64,000 bases of DNA from Anticarsia gemmatalis (lineage: Eukaryota; Arthropoda; Insecta; Lepidoptera; Erebidae): assembly GCF_050436995.1 (NCBI RefSeq), contig NC_134767.1:2666001-2730000 (forward strand). Reading direction: 5' to 3'. The first letter of the stretch is position 1, and each line of letters begins with the position of its first letter. Made by a program: the position numbers and the translations under genes. Under the pieces are notes generated by a model. That model searched no databases and was not told where the DNA came from. It saw nothing but the letters and a program-made list of their open reading frames with translations. Below, in pieces: positions 22,999 through 37,300 of this stretch.

Positions 22999-25794
22999 GG
23001 TTTTTTAATTAATCTAGTAGGGTTCCACAATATTATATTTGATTCGATTCCAAATAATATACTTAGGTACAACTACAATATAATTATTTCTACGCTTTTC
23101 ACATAGTTTTATACAGAATTTAACGAACATCATCACAACAAACGCTTGTAAAACAAAACCCTTGAACATAACTATGTATATTGGTACATAGTAACATTTA
23201 GATAAGTATACCTAATTTATTAATTACTATGCACCTGCCAAATGCCAAAATACACATGGCAACATGCATCACTACCGAAAGTGACACAGAGATACTGAGC
23301 AGTCAAACGTACTGACATTTTCTTTCGCACAGTAAACAATTTCGAGGTTATAATCAAATAATTGCTTCGTCAATGTCAACAAACAAAGCTACGTGAATGT
23401 CATCAACAGTGTATATTTTAATCGGCGCGTTTTGAACAAGCAAATTGGATAATAAGCACGGCGGGACTCTCCACGGGTGGGTGTCAACTACAGAAGATAC
23501 GAATTGGTTGAAATAGATAGACAATTGTGCCTGTTGTTCGATATTAAATGGGGCTGGGATGTTATTCTGTTTTATTGGTACTGTAATTTGAAATATAATT
23601 ATAATGATGTCGACATATCAATTTTATCTACCATGAAATATACTTAATTTTACAGCAAAAATATCGAAGAATTCAGAACCTACTATACTTGTCTCACCCC
23701 CGGTTTCTAAGTACATTTAGCGGTAGTTTATCTATTCAATTGCGTTTTTTTATACGAGTTTAAACGCTAAAACCGGGAGTTAGTTAATTTCTTTTAGAAA
23801 TCTCTGTTTTTTCATTATTTACTTAATATGATTGCTTCTGTAGGTGTTTTAGTTAGGAATATATTTTAACCTATAACAAAACATGTTGACGTTTTATCAG
23901 TGCAAAAAGTTTTCTTGCACATAACACGTAGAAATACTGGCCACAGAGGCTTCAAAAATGGTCGGATGCCGAAATATAAAAAAATCAAACTGTAGTTTCT
24001 TTTTCTTTGCGTAATGGCTATCAAATATTTTTTCGTGCAGATTCGGCTAGTTCTTATAATTTCAATTATAAAAATGAGGTTCGATACGCCTACTTTAACA
24101 CCCACTTATCACCTCATAAATATTAATATTTGGAAATGCAATGCATGTTATTAGGTACCTATGTAGTAACTAGAAAATAATTTTATGTAAATCGAATTAA
24201 GTAAAAGATGTCTATTATCAATTTATTAGAAATATGTAACGATTATTTTATACTAAAATTCAAAAATGCAATATTTCAATTCTGTCTATCGTAAATTCGT
24301 AAAATACACCTAAATTAAAACCTAAATATCTAAACAAATAAAAACCTACTTTTATACCCAAAAGGCAGTCTAACATTAAGCAAACAATGTCCAAATCTGC
24401 TCCAGTGAACTCATAAACAAAGTGGAACTCCAATCAAAACAATCGTCGCTCGAGCGAAGTACAAGCACCTACAGACCAGATTCCGGTGTGTACACAGCCT
24501 AACGACAAAGTGCATTACACTGACCAATGTCTGTATTAGGGATGGGAAGTTTCGGATAAGTATATAAATTCGGATACGGATATTAAATTATTAAAGGCGT
24601 TTGGCCATGTGGCTTTTGCTGGGTCGGGCAAACTGCATAGTCTTGAGTCTTTGTAAGAATGATTAGCAGCCTAAGAATTTTATATTTTTCCACAGATAAA
24701 TCCAGTGGCCTGGGTGTACCTATACCATATATTTTCACGAGGTCATGTAAAGAACCTTAAATCCTCAAGTTTACTTACGTGTCCTCAATAAATTAAACAT
24801 CATCAATGCCAGAAATCCTATAAAATTTAATTCACACGTCAGAGACTTCTTTCACCTTTGTCAAGCCCTCCGCTAAAACAAGCGTGATTTAATTTCAAAA
24901 AGTGTGTAGTTTGTTGTTTCGATTACGCAACTCAATATTGAAATTTAATCATTTTTGAAAATAAAATTTTATTACCTACAACTGCAAATATTCCTGTTTA
25001 AAAAATTATTCATATAAAATCGGATACCCAGCAGTTTCGGATACGACAGAGCAGCATAACATCCCTACAACAACTGTAGGCTACAGACAGACAAATGAAC
25101 TGATGCAATTGCACCTTGTATCCGATCACAAAGGGATTGTCACACTTCGGTTCAACTTACTCGAATGTAATTTACTTACGCGATTATTCGATTGATCGTG
25201 TTTTAGGGTTGTTTAATTGATTCGATTTATTTTAATTATGATGGAATATGTTGGTATTTTTTGTAGTTACTTTTGTAGGTGGGTACCTACGTGCTCTGAA
25301 AAAACAAATTGCCACAATTGTTTGAAAAAGAGATATTAAAAAAGTGCCCGCATTACGGCGCAAGTTAAAATTTCCTTCTTTTTGGCTTTCAAAATAAACT
25401 AAAATGCATGTCCGCGGTAATGCAACGCGAAAGTATAAAAGTTATGGAAAAAAGAGTTTGTATTTTTTTTTCCACAGGAATTTTGGCTCTGCAGATGTTC
25501 TTTTCGTTCTTTGTGCTCTGTTAATTAATTTATTTCCATTTAGAATAATAATTGCCCGTCTTACTACCGAGGTCGATATCAAAACTCTGATAACGTCTGA
25601 CTTGGGCAGCTGGGGCCCTACTTCGGTTCCCAGGTCCCAGATTCGGTAGGTACAGCTTAAATGACTACTTGATGTATGTATATGTATGAATATGATGAAT
25701 TTGGTTTAATTATTGTTTTATCATTTAGCTCTGTTGAAAACTTATCCGTTCAAAAAAGGAAATAAAACATGATTCTAACTTTGTTTAATGCCAT

Positions 25795-25945
25795 CTGTTG
25801 TAAAAATTGTTGTTTTGTTTCGTCAAGCTTTCAGCCTTTAACGCCATCTATGATTTTGTAGGATGTTACTAACTTACATCTTTATCTGTTACTAGTGCAG
25901 CCAATGATTAGTAGATGGCACTGACATCGTTACATCTTTAATTTA
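25795..25945. repeat. Repeat with inverted GCCATCT motifs
   Basis: AATGCCATCTG near the left, AACGCCATCTATG in the middle and AGATGGCAC at the right form inverted and direct copies of one motif. It looks like a small decayed insertion; the family is not identified. Confidence 0.3.
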
Positions 25946-26599
25946 GATAAACACACAGATATATGTGTCACAACAAAAATAATCATATCATTATGTTATT
26001 TATAATTAAACAACTCCTAATTTGAATAATAATTTTAATATTGAACAGATTTAAATACAACCTTGGCATATTTGGAAGTTTTATTAGGGTTGCCATACTG
26101 TATTTGCTACTTTCTGATAATCTACATTGCAAAATCTCTACCACAAAATATAAACAAACGCATACTGTATGAAAATCTACAATCAAAACTTTAATTAAAA
26201 TGGATTAACTCAAACAAAACTCGACGTTATCTTTAACACTTGTTGGCTTTGTTATTTATTTTAAAAAACATTACCTTTGCCGACCTCAAAAATGGCAAAA
26301 AATATTTCAGCGGTGATTTAAAAAAAAATAAAAAAATCATTTGAAAGGGCGGGAAATTCACAAAATAAAATAATTGTGTTGAAGAAACTAATATTTTTTT
26401 ATTGAAAACTAACGATTTAACATGTAAGTTTTATTATGATCATGTTTTGTAACGAGTCAAAGGTTATTTTTCAAACAAATAGCCGCGACGTGACAGCAAC
26501 ACCGTTGCGAGCAAGCACGTATAATTTTATACACATGTAGGTCAATGGAAAAAATGGCTTAGCACCGAAGTAAGCTCGTATGTATCGTGGCAAGAAATA

Positions 26600-26679
26600 A
26601 TTTTATAATTTAAATGGCCTTCAGTGATTTATGTCACATAGGTAATGCGTATAAAACCGTCGAAAATGAAACAGATCAG
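26600..26679 (+). promoter_or_regulatory. Candidate 5' untranslated exon end for MEIOC
   Basis: A near-consensus donor, ATCAG|GTAAGTGAG, ends at 26679 on the strand of MEIOC. The first coding MEIOC exon has 12 bases before its ATG and a clear acceptor, so an upstream non-coding exon must exist. This is the best donor I noticed in the upstream interval, but a 4.6 kb intron would be needed and the link is unproven. Confidence 0.25.
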
Positions 26680-29087
26680 GTAAGTGAGTGTTTTCGTAAA
26701 GTGCCATTTTTCAATGGGTGTTGTAAATGTCTTGGACTGTCAATCTGACCTAAAATCCGGATGATATTACACGAAATATCTGTTTATAAGTGTGTTACTA
26801 TACGTATATGGACAATATAAAGTGTTAAACATGGTTTTAGTGAACATTTGTTGTGATATTTATCGTGTCCGTGTTCCGATATATTTTTTCTTGAAGTGTA
26901 GGTAATGACATCGGGGAATGCACATAATATTTTTAGAATTATGTAGTTTGTACGTTAGAGGACAAAATAACAAGGTAACATATTATAAATATACTATTTT
27001 TAAGGTGTATGACGACATCAAATGTTATGAAATGTTTTCAGTGTGTTGGTTCATAAAAGGACAATATGCTTGCACCTACCCACTTTCTATATTATTTGTA
27101 TGGTTTAATACAAACATCGCAGTTACCCTTCTGATAGTGAATAGACTGATGATACAGTGTTACACGTGTTATATGTGAATCAATTTATCATAAAACATCA
27201 GTGAAGGTAACATTTTGATATAGAATTCACAGGTTCTAATAAGAAAACAATTGGAATGTCCTTGATAGTACATTTCCTAAATAACGTCGCCCATTTGATA
27301 TTGAAACACAATCTAAACAACAATTTAATGTTCTTATAAGCATAACTTAATTATTTTGAAGCTTGTAACATACATTTGACGACTATTTATATTATTATGA
27401 GCAACAAGCACCTATACTGTTAAATTAAACAATATGTCCAATGAAATACAAAATCATATTACTCCTGTACAAAAAGCTGACTATACCTACCTATATTTGT
27501 TGAGAACTTAGGTACAGTCACACCCACATTTCACAAGCTAAAAGGTCAGGTGCATAGTACTTGCAGTATTGAATGTATGAACTATAGGACATGTGGAGGA
27601 AGAAATGAAAGGTCAAAGTATGATGGAATAGATTTTATACTATTTCTGAGAGATGTGGTTGGATTTTTTTATGTATGTTTACATTTCTTAATATGGTATT
27701 CTAACTAATATTTAGAATTTGTGTCATTAATAGGAATCTTATTAGGTATCTATTAATAAAAGGACTTACCCTAAAATGAGACCCTCAAGGCCAGTTTCAA
27801 AGCTTAAAATAGGTGTCAACCAGATAAATTGACAGTCATGACTGTATGAAAAAGAACTCTTATTTATTATTTGTACACTCAATAAGCTAAGCCTTGCTTA
27901 TCCAGGAGTGCAACCGGGCCTAATTGTTACTTTTTTATTTTTCTTTCAGTCATAATAGTAGGTGTTGTTATGACAATATTTAAAAACTTCAAACTAAAAT
28001 ATGCACAAGATCCAGTTATAAAACATACTCTAATATATAAAGGTATAACAGGAATTAATAATTTCATATTTCTGTCAAAAATACATATTTTTATAGTAAT
28101 TTTATGTAAAAGTGTCACACAAAACTGTCAACTGTGTCAATAGCATAAACGGTTTGGATATAAACAATTCAATAGTGAAAGTTCTATAGCTATTGGCTCA
28201 GCCGTTAATGAACTATAACCCACAAACAATTAAATTCTTTTATCAGTATATATTCACTGTTGTGCAACAGTTGTCATCTTAAATGCTTTTGTTTTATACA
28301 TTTTAATTCATAAACCAACATATTGTGCAACATGGTTTTCCTTATATGAAATGTAATGTTTCTAAGAATATGATTCTAGGTTTAGTTATTAGGTAGGTAC
28401 ATAGAGAGAAGTAAAACATGTTTTATTTTAATATTTTTTATAGATCTAGCTTATTTAGAATGATACAAGGGAAGTTTGTTAGTATTGTATTAAGTGACAT
28501 TTCTTGGTCTCTACCTACCCCTATGGGAACAAGGTGTGATTTTATGTATGTATGTATTCATAGCTTATTTGAAACTAGGTAGCTGTAGAAAGCTCTGTTC
28601 TATTAAACTGACCTTATTTTTATTGTTGACAAAAAAGCTGTGTTAGTTTCATGTAATTGATTCTGTGTTGTGTGGTTTATACAGTCATGATAGTATGTAC
28701 TGCCTATTTAGGCTCATTAATTGATAACAAAGCGATGGGTATTCCCAAAACTATTTCGTATTTTGTTTGACACATATTGAAAACAAATTGGTCATCACTC
28801 TAAAACCCTAAAACAAGCAAACATTTTAGCAATAAGTACCTTTTATTAAAGAAATGTTTTAACTGGTTAGAAACAAACCATAATAATATAATAAATGCTA
28901 AAGTTTTAGATTTTTAGGAGGTACTAAATCACATCAAATCTACTTAGATTAGGATCACCTAGTTTATAATCATGATTAACACATAGGAAACACAGGAGAT
29001 TAATGGGCTGTAACTAGTTAAGGAATAAAAGTCAGATGTTCCATTACAAACCTTAAGCAAAGCTGAATTTAAAAGCTACTTTTTGAC

Positions 29088-29312
29088 TGCCTCTGTGGCG
29101 CAGTGGTTTAGGTCGCCACGCCGATACCACTGCAACGGGAGGTCGTGGGTTCGATTCCCACACGGAGCAATTATTTGTGCGATCCACAAATAATTGTTTC
29201 GGGTCTGGTTGTGCTTTGTGTCCGTTGTTTGTATGTTTGTAAAAGTCCCCGCGACACAAGAGCAATTCTTAGTGCGGGAGTTGTCTTTTTAAAATAAATA
29301 AAATAAATAAAT
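29088..29312 (+). mobile_element. tRNA-derived SINE, full length
   Basis: The head has a Pol III A box (TGTGGCGCAGTGGTTTAGG) and B box (GGTTCGATTCC). It also has a tRNA-like fold: acceptor CTCTGTG/CACGGAG and T-arm GTGGG...CCCAC. A non-tRNA body follows (ATTTGTGCGATCCACAAATA, then CCCCGCGACACAAGAGCAAT) and the tail is A-rich (AAATA)n. A possible 5 bp TACTT duplication flanks it. Intact Pol III boxes suggest a fairly young copy. Confidence 0.85.
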
Positions 29313-30689
29313 AAATACTTCATACAGATAAAGGTTATAAAAGATTACTATTTTTAAAATGGTATGTTATCAGAAAGAATAACAAAACTTATCTAGATCT
29401 CAACATGACTCAATGCAAATGCATTTTGCTAAGTGATTTTTTAACATATGTTTTCGTAAAACTGTTTGTGTGGAATGTGGGTGTAAATCCCTTTGGGAAT
29501 ACAGATAATATCATGTTTTATACAAATATATGTATAGGAAGTAGTGATTACATTCACATTTATATTTTGTTTACCTTTTTTCCTTAAAGACTTGCACTGA
29601 GTTTTTATATTTTGCCCTGTAGTCCAACAACTCAGTAGAGAGCCATGGCATGCATGATTTATCTAGATAATCTTTCAGAATTCTTTGTATTTCTCAAATA
29701 AAGAAGCTGTATTAAATAGACTACTGTCAGCTCTGTAAGCCTACAGGTCAATGATGCAATGATTTCTGATTTGTCAGCCACAATAATAGTATAAAATTCT
29801 CTTGAATATTCGCACCTAACAAATGTATACATAATGGATATAAGTACTATGTGACTTGAAACAGCTATTTATTTATTTCAATATATATGTTTAATATGGG
29901 TTATGACCCCCCCGCAAGCGTTGATAGTAGTGTAGTGACCACTGTTACCATAACACCACTGATGTTATCCACTTATGTATGACATAGAAGTTATAGTAAC
30001 TTCAACAAATTGCCAAATGATTGCAATGACTGTCTTTGATTTTCACTTACCGTTTTATGTAATAACCATAGATATCATATTACCCTTATACACTTTTAAG
30101 TGTATTCTAACTTAGTTAGATATGTTCATTTATCTTGAGTTATGCTTTGACAGATCTTCATATAAAAATGTGTCGGAATTCAACTGAATATAAGCAAATT
30201 TGTCCATGGAAAGAACATTAATATTAGCCATAAATGTATCTACATACCTATGTGTGGCATGTCTTCAATTTGTGTTTTTATAAAAGTCTCATAAATAAAT
30301 TAATTTATAGACATAAATATATTCTTGTTATGACTACTCAGTTTTTAAGTTTATGTTGCATAAATCTTAGTTCTATTCTGTATCGTTTTGTAATAAGAGT
30401 CTAACATAAATAAAATACCAAAGTAAAGATGACTTCACTATCAAAACTATTCTATTGCCTGACTCAATACTGTTCACTCTTGTAAAAACGTTTGTCAGTG
30501 CAGTATTTCAGTGCAATTAATTACTTATTCAAGGTCATTCAACCAATCAAAACTGTCTATAATACTAGTAATATGTAAGAACTTGTGTCATAATGCAATT
30601 TATTAGCATACTTGATTGTCTAATTAGAAATGTTGAAGAATTTAAAAGTTAATTACTTAAATTTGATAGACCCAGACGACCTTAATATC

Positions 30690-30765
30690 GCTGTACTAGA
30701 TACCGTTACCAATGCACACTAGGGTCGTGGGTTCGATTTCCGGAAAACAGTATTAAATATTTTCG
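30690..30765 (+). repeat. SINE remnant with B box
   Basis: GGTCGTGGGTTCGATTTCC matches the T-arm/B-box portion of the SINE at 29088. The A box and tail are decayed. Confidence 0.5.
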
Positions 30766-31320
30766 TTTACAAACAATAACGGTAGTGTGATACTCGTTTG
30801 GAAGTCCGTATTTTAAAGGCACTAAAATCACGCACTAACCCTAGGGACAAAATTAGTAGTCGCTCAAGGATTGTTTTGATCTATCTGTTCAACTTAAACC
30901 GTCAAGAATTTCACATGCAGTTTACTGTTTTCTTAGAACTATTGACGACGTCACGCTCTTTTAGTGTATATTTGTGACAATTTGTAGACATTACTAGGAT
31001 ATTTTAAGCTTCTTTGAGGCCTATGTTACAACTTCTGCTATACGAAAATGAACTAAAAAGAATTTAATAAAAATATAACTTTATACAAACGAAACTGTTT
31101 CAATCAAGTTTTGAAACGAATTTTAATTGCGCTGCAGTTGACTCAGCCGTCTGGATTGCATTTTTTATTGAATCACTTTCGTTTCCACTGCAAAATAACT
31201 CTGGGTTATTCCTTTTCCTCTAGTTAGGAGATGGTTTTTTTCCTGTTCATATCAATTTGGTCAAGGTTAAAAATGAGATTCATTGTGTAATGTTTCAATG
31301 TTTGTTTATTTTGTTCGCAG

Positions 31321-31332
31321 TCGGAACGCATT
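31321..31332 (+). promoter_or_regulatory. MEIOC 5' leader bases in first coding exon
   Basis: A TTGTTCGCAG acceptor ends at 31320 and the ATG of MEENS follows after 12 bases (ATT just before the ATG). This shows that the transcript begins in an upstream exon. Confidence 0.6.
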
Positions 31333-34300
31333 ATGGAAGAAAACTCGATCGTCCGTGATCTCATCACAAAAATCCTTGATGAGACCGGACCTTCAGAAGG
31401 GAGCAGGTTAGTACGCTTACAAACTTTATATCTAACTCTTTAAGTTTTAGCGTCCGATTTCAATATACAACTGTCAGTAAGGGGTATATGATAACAGTTG
31501 CTAAGATCAGACTGATGTTTTCATTTGTTTTTGTTGTTTTAATTCTTAACACATCAGACTTTTATATAATCTCTTAGATAGTTCGTAAGTTAAACCGTAC
31601 AGAGAAAATGCATCTGTGATTTTATCGCTCATGGCAAAGCAAGGGATAATATTATACTCCGTTGTCTGGCTATAGTATAACACCAAACTCGATATTAACT
31701 TATCTATTTCCGTGTACAAGTTCGTCAAATCTGTGAATTTAAGTCGTAAAGCCTTAATGACAGGCATCTCAAACTTGTCTACATTGTTCTTGAAGATGTG
31801 TGAAGGCCAGTCCGTAGGGGCAGTGGCCTGAGACAGATGATTAATGTGCGCGATTTAGGTTCCAAACACAACCGACTTGGCAAGTATTGTATGCCTTAAA
31901 ACCATTACGTCATCGTTTATACCAAAACAAAAGTCCCCAGAAAACGCGTAAAACTTTTTTGTAGCAATAAAAACATGTTGTTGTGTTGTCGAAGTCGTGT
32001 GATGAATTAAATCACGATTATCAAACGTTTGCCAAGTTTCCCATACACGAGATCTTTAAAATTTTAACAGAACGCCTAATATTGTGCACGCAATGCCAAA
32101 TGATTGACGCAATTCTCTTTTTTAAGAACTTTTAAAGGGCGACGCGTCCTCTGTTTATCGCGTTTATCGTGCATCAAATTGTGTGAATTACAAAATACGC
32201 TTGATTGTGTCGTAATTATGAATTCTATGATATCGTGTCCGGTGTGGGTGCGCGGGAGATTATTGACCAAGTTCTTTGAGAACTTGTTGCATTGAAAATG
32301 CGTACCTAATTAAATTATAACAACACTGACATTTAATTCTTATTATTTGTTTTTCTTACAGCTCTATACAACCATCGGAAAAAACAATAAACAGTATATC
32401 AACGAACCAGTATCCCAAAAACGATACGGGTAATTCCTTCATACCACCGTCATACAACTATCAGAACAATAACCTGTACAATTTCAACCAGAACGACCAA
32501 AATGGCTTCAACTTTAACATGCAGAACGGTTTCGGCAACACCAACGGCTTCGTCAATTATCCCGAAAGTGACGTCAGCTCTTTGCTGGGCATTGACCCCG
32601 TGCCCGATACGTCTGCGGACGCTGTCACTCCTGAACAGCTCAACTTACTAAGGCTTGCCGCTCAAGAAATTGGTGGTGCCCAATTCTCAACACCAAACAA
32701 ATTTGACGAAAAATTCTATAACTTCTTCGAACCGAGCCAAAGAAATTCACTACCGGAAACGAATATGTTCTCAGTGAATAATTTCAACAGGCCAAATAGT
32801 TTGAACTTGGACATGAATTTTAATTCCAATTTCGAAGCGCCATTCAACAACTCGCAAAGATTTCCTGCGAAATATGATGGTTTCATGAAAGATAATAACC
32901 AGGAGACTGAAATATTGGCGTATTTGAATCAATTAAACATGTCTTCAGACAGAAGTCGAGAAGAAAATGGGATTAATAATATGGATTTCAAAATGCCGAT
33001 GGATTTAAATGGGCACTATCCGAATGAAGAATTTAATAAAATGCAAGACGACAGGAACAAAATGTTCTTTAACAGGAACTTCCAACAAATGCCGCCTAAT
33101 AAGAACTTTGGGGAGAATAACTTTTACGATATGATGTCTCAAATGAATGACAGAAGTCCGATAAATCAGAATTTCGATTTCTCAAACCAGACTCCTGTTT
33201 CGGCAGCTAATTCGATGAACTTCAAGCCAAACGGGTTCAACCAAAATGAGTTTATGCAAAGACGTGATATGAACCAAATGATGCCGAGGGATAATTTTCA
33301 AGGGAATGGGAGTATAAATGAGAGGAATTTTGATAATCTCGGAAGGGATAATATGCAACAAGCAGCTTTAATGAGACAGAATCAGGAGATTGCTCGGCAG
33401 ATGAGCTTGTTAATGAGGAATCGACCGCCGCCTAATCAATTGAATGTTGATGTGTCGTTTCTACATGAAAGTAATCCTTTTAACCTGGGTAAGTGTTTAA
33501 ATATTTCTCCTATAAATTGGGTACTAGACAGCAGTTAAATTAGCTACTCTTTAGGAAATGTCAAAAACACATTATAGTATAGAAATATAATGAAGCGACG
33601 TCACGATACTGCATTTTTGTTAGAATCAAATGAGTGACTAATAAAATGGTTCACAACATTATTTACGAAAAAAAACATAGCCTGAGCATTTTAGATGAAC
33701 CTTTTACGAGTTTCGATTCATCAATAAATAACAAGAAATTGTTGAAGAACTGTGAATTATCCAATTGACTATTCAATCAGAGGCCTTGATGAATATTTCT
33801 CATATTCAGTAAACAACACAATAGTCGGCTTGCTAATAATTACGATTTTAATATTTATGTGAATTTCGTAAATACGTCAACATCAGTTTACTTTTACGTG
33901 AACAACTGAGTTCGAATGTCGGGTGCATTATTAATAAGGTCCCGAATGTTCTCAAGCTCTTATCGGTCTTAAATATGTATGTACCGTTTTTGCGCCAAAT
34001 CAGGTTAACCGAGTGAGTTCGGATACAATTTAGTAGGATAGTAGATTATCTCCGAGTGCCTACTCGTAAAGTTATATTGCACTAGAGGCCGCCCGCGACT
34101 TCGTCCGCGTGGAATCCCTTCCCGCGTAAATCCCGATCCCTCGGGAATTCCGGGATAAAAAGCCTATGTGTTATTCTGGGTCTTCAGCTACCTGTATACC
34201 AAATTTCATCGTAATCGGTTCAGTAGTATTTGCGTGAAAGAGTGACAAAAATCCATACATACATTCTCACAAACTTTCGCATTTATAATATTACTAGGAT

Positions 34301-37300
34301 TTGTGCAATTTGTGGAAGTATTTCCTGAGTGTTTTTTTTATCAGTTTGGAAATAAAAATGTTGTATGTTTAATTCTTAGGTTTGGGCGCATTATTAGGTC
34401 CAAGTCCCCCGGTCCCACCGCCTGTGTTGCCATCGCCGATGTTAGATCTACCTCTGCTGGCTCCCTTCTACGCTATGAGGAATATGAGGTGAGAATATTA
34501 GTAATTTGAAATGTATCTCGTATATTTTAATATCAGCCTATTAATTGTCTCTACAAATGTTTTAAAGGTTTGGTTAATAAAAAAACGACAAATACCGCGT
34601 GGTATTCAATCATTTGAATGTTTAGCAAAAATTAATGGCTTTGGTCTTTAACATAAAAGATAGGTGTTATAAGTTTGATGTCTACATCTCTATGTCTGTG
34701 TCACCATACATCCCTAACATCCCCAATCGAGAGAACCATCATCTAAATCAGATGTGATCTTTTTCCAACAGCCTGTCGGCGGAAAACCGTCCAGTTTATT
34801 CTAGTTAGGGTAGATGTTAACTTCACAATTCAAATAAGTCAAATTAAAATATAGGAAATAAACTAATAGTAATTTAACTTTCTCTTTACCAGGAGTGCAG
34901 CCACATCATCAGGCATCCTCCACGCGCGGCTCGACGCGTGCTACGAACAATGGCGTCAGTTGGAACGTGAGCGCAAACGTACTGAAGCTCGCCTCGCACT
35001 CGCCTACCCGGGCCGGGCCGTCTCTTCTAGCAACTCTATACCCGTGCCGCGCCTGCCCCCCTGCCCCACACGTGTCGACCGACTCACTGTCGACATGCTC
35101 AGGGAACATACCAAGGTAACTGTTCACGTGTTGGGAGCATACGACGTAAACTATCGATGGTTGACAGGATCAAACTACAGTTTACCTGCAAGATGTATAC
35201 TTCAGTAAAATTTATATTGTGCACATACTTAGACACTATGAACAAAGTCTTACACTGTTGGCCAGTTTCAATGAAATTTTCCGCCATGGCCGGATATCGA
35301 CTAGGACATCATTATTATATTGTACTTCAAGTAGTTCTTATACTACTGTACTGTACTTCAAATTTCACAAAAAAGGGATATTGCCCTGCCAAGATTGAAA
35401 AAAAGTTCATGTAAAAAATAAAAAATAGTTTATAATGATCATTATCTGCTTTCGAACATTTGATATACCTAGTTTAGTTTAGACTATCACCATTATAATA
35501 TAATCCTATAGAGAATACTTGATGGACAAATTATTATAAATTCTATAACTACACACAGTACACACTACTACAAATAATTTATTTTCCTCAGGTATTAACC
35601 CTGATGGGTAAAATGGAGACGCTCCGAGCGAGTGTCTGCGTGGCTCAGATCAAGAAGCCTCACAAGCCCGAGGAGTCGAAGATCACGGTGTTGAAGCGAG
35701 GTCAAGAGGTCACCGACAAGGACAAAGAGAAGGAGAAGGAGACGACGGGAGTTGACCCTGCGACCTTTGACCCTAGCACGTGGCGGGAGGATGTTAAAAA
35801 CCTGGCTGAGATGTAAGTTGTGATGATTAATTGTTATAGGAATTGTTTTAGGTAACTTTAGTGCGGTCATTCTTTAGATGAGTCGCTGTTTAGTGATATC
35901 GTAATCCAGTAATCTACGTAAATAGATACATATAATTGCATAACTTAACTCTCACTTCGGGCGGCTTGAACAATTTTGACACTAGGTTGACCACTAACCA
36001 TACGATGAGAAGAAGAATAACTCACACACAGTCAATTGATTTCAAACTAAGCAGAGCTTGTACTATAGGAACAAAATAACTGATAAGCATACTTATATGC
36101 TTCTACATACATACATTCAAGATACATTTACAACTAGACTCAGAACAAATACTAGTGCTCATCACACCACAGTATCAGCTGTGCTTAGTTTGGAATCAGG
36201 TGACCATGTGTGAGTTGTCAAACAATATTTATTTTAATTAGATGTCTTTGTGTGAGTCGTGTGATGATATATTATGATGTGTTACTGCAAATTTTTTTTT
36301 AAACCACCCTGTAGGAGGAGACATCTCGATATCATCAAGTGAATAGAGGTAAAAGTTCGAAATAAAAGAATTGTTCGGACTATTACCATTGAGTTTTGGT
36401 AAATCTTAGGTTTTACCGGAAAATCTTAGGATTTACCACAGTTGGGGCTTTTACAGTAACATATGTATGTGTTGTGTGCAGCGCGCCGCACAGCGAGGTG
36501 GAGAGCGCCATGCTGTCGTGGCGCAACGCGGTGGGCGGCGTGCAGGCCGCGCGCCGCCGCGAGCTGGCGCCGCACCACGCGCACCGACACGTGCGACCCG
36601 ACCGTACGTACACGATACACAGTACACGTGCATGCACTACACAATACACATGTACTCGCTACACATGTACACGCTATACATGCACTCACTCATATACACT
36701 ATATTCACATTATTCATCCTTGTTTCGTAAACACTTAACGCCTAATCACGGCCCCTACCTGGGTCCAAAAGCTACGGCAAAGCCTTCTTGTCAGAGCCTG
36801 ACTGCCTTTGCGGTATGGCTGATAGTCCATTCGAATGCTGATCGTAAGGTTCGATTCCTGGGTCGTGCGAAATGCTATTGATCTTCTTACATTTATATTA
36901 CAATATTTCTTAATAGTAAATCGGAGTTTGATAGCGTGGCCGATAAATAGCAATAACCTGCCCCTTATTACAAAGAACTACGATTGTTAGTCGCGTAACA
37001 TGGGTGTAATTCATAGACATCGTCCTATAACAGGCCGTGATATTGGCCGCCTTTACACACACACACACACTCTATCACACGTTCTTAGAAGCGTGCAGTA
37101 TTACGCGCGGGTGCACAGCGCGGTCTACGATCGCGATTTTCTTCGCGGGCGCGGACAGATGAGCGCGAAGCGCGCTCTTTCCTTTGGGACCTTCCTTCTT
37201 GCAAACCCTTTATACGCATGCTATTTCACGCGCGATTGTTGTTTCATGCGCGATAGAGTGTGTGCGTAAAGGGGGCTATTATGTATGTTACTGTAATAAT

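Larger units (their letters stand above)
14451..31320. other. Long non-coding interval between divergent Hr51 and MEIOC
   Basis: About 16.9 kb between the predicted Hr51 start (minus) and the first MEIOC coding exon (plus). I see no convincing coding exon; frames of 60-106 codons here are AT-rich, low-complexity chance frames. It holds a LINE fragment, a SINE, dispersed repeats, poly-T/A tracts and several GC-rich blocks, listed separately. Promoters and untranslated exons of both genes probably lie here. Confidence 0.65.

Noticed and set aside
29090..29170. Possible functional tRNA gene
   Set aside because: Acceptor and T arms pair, but the anticodon arm is not convincing and a SINE body with an A-rich tail follows directly.
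36396..36881. 161-codon plus frame
   Set aside because: It runs from intron through the real MEIOC exon (36482-36603) into the microsatellite and SINE remnant; only the exon part is coding.
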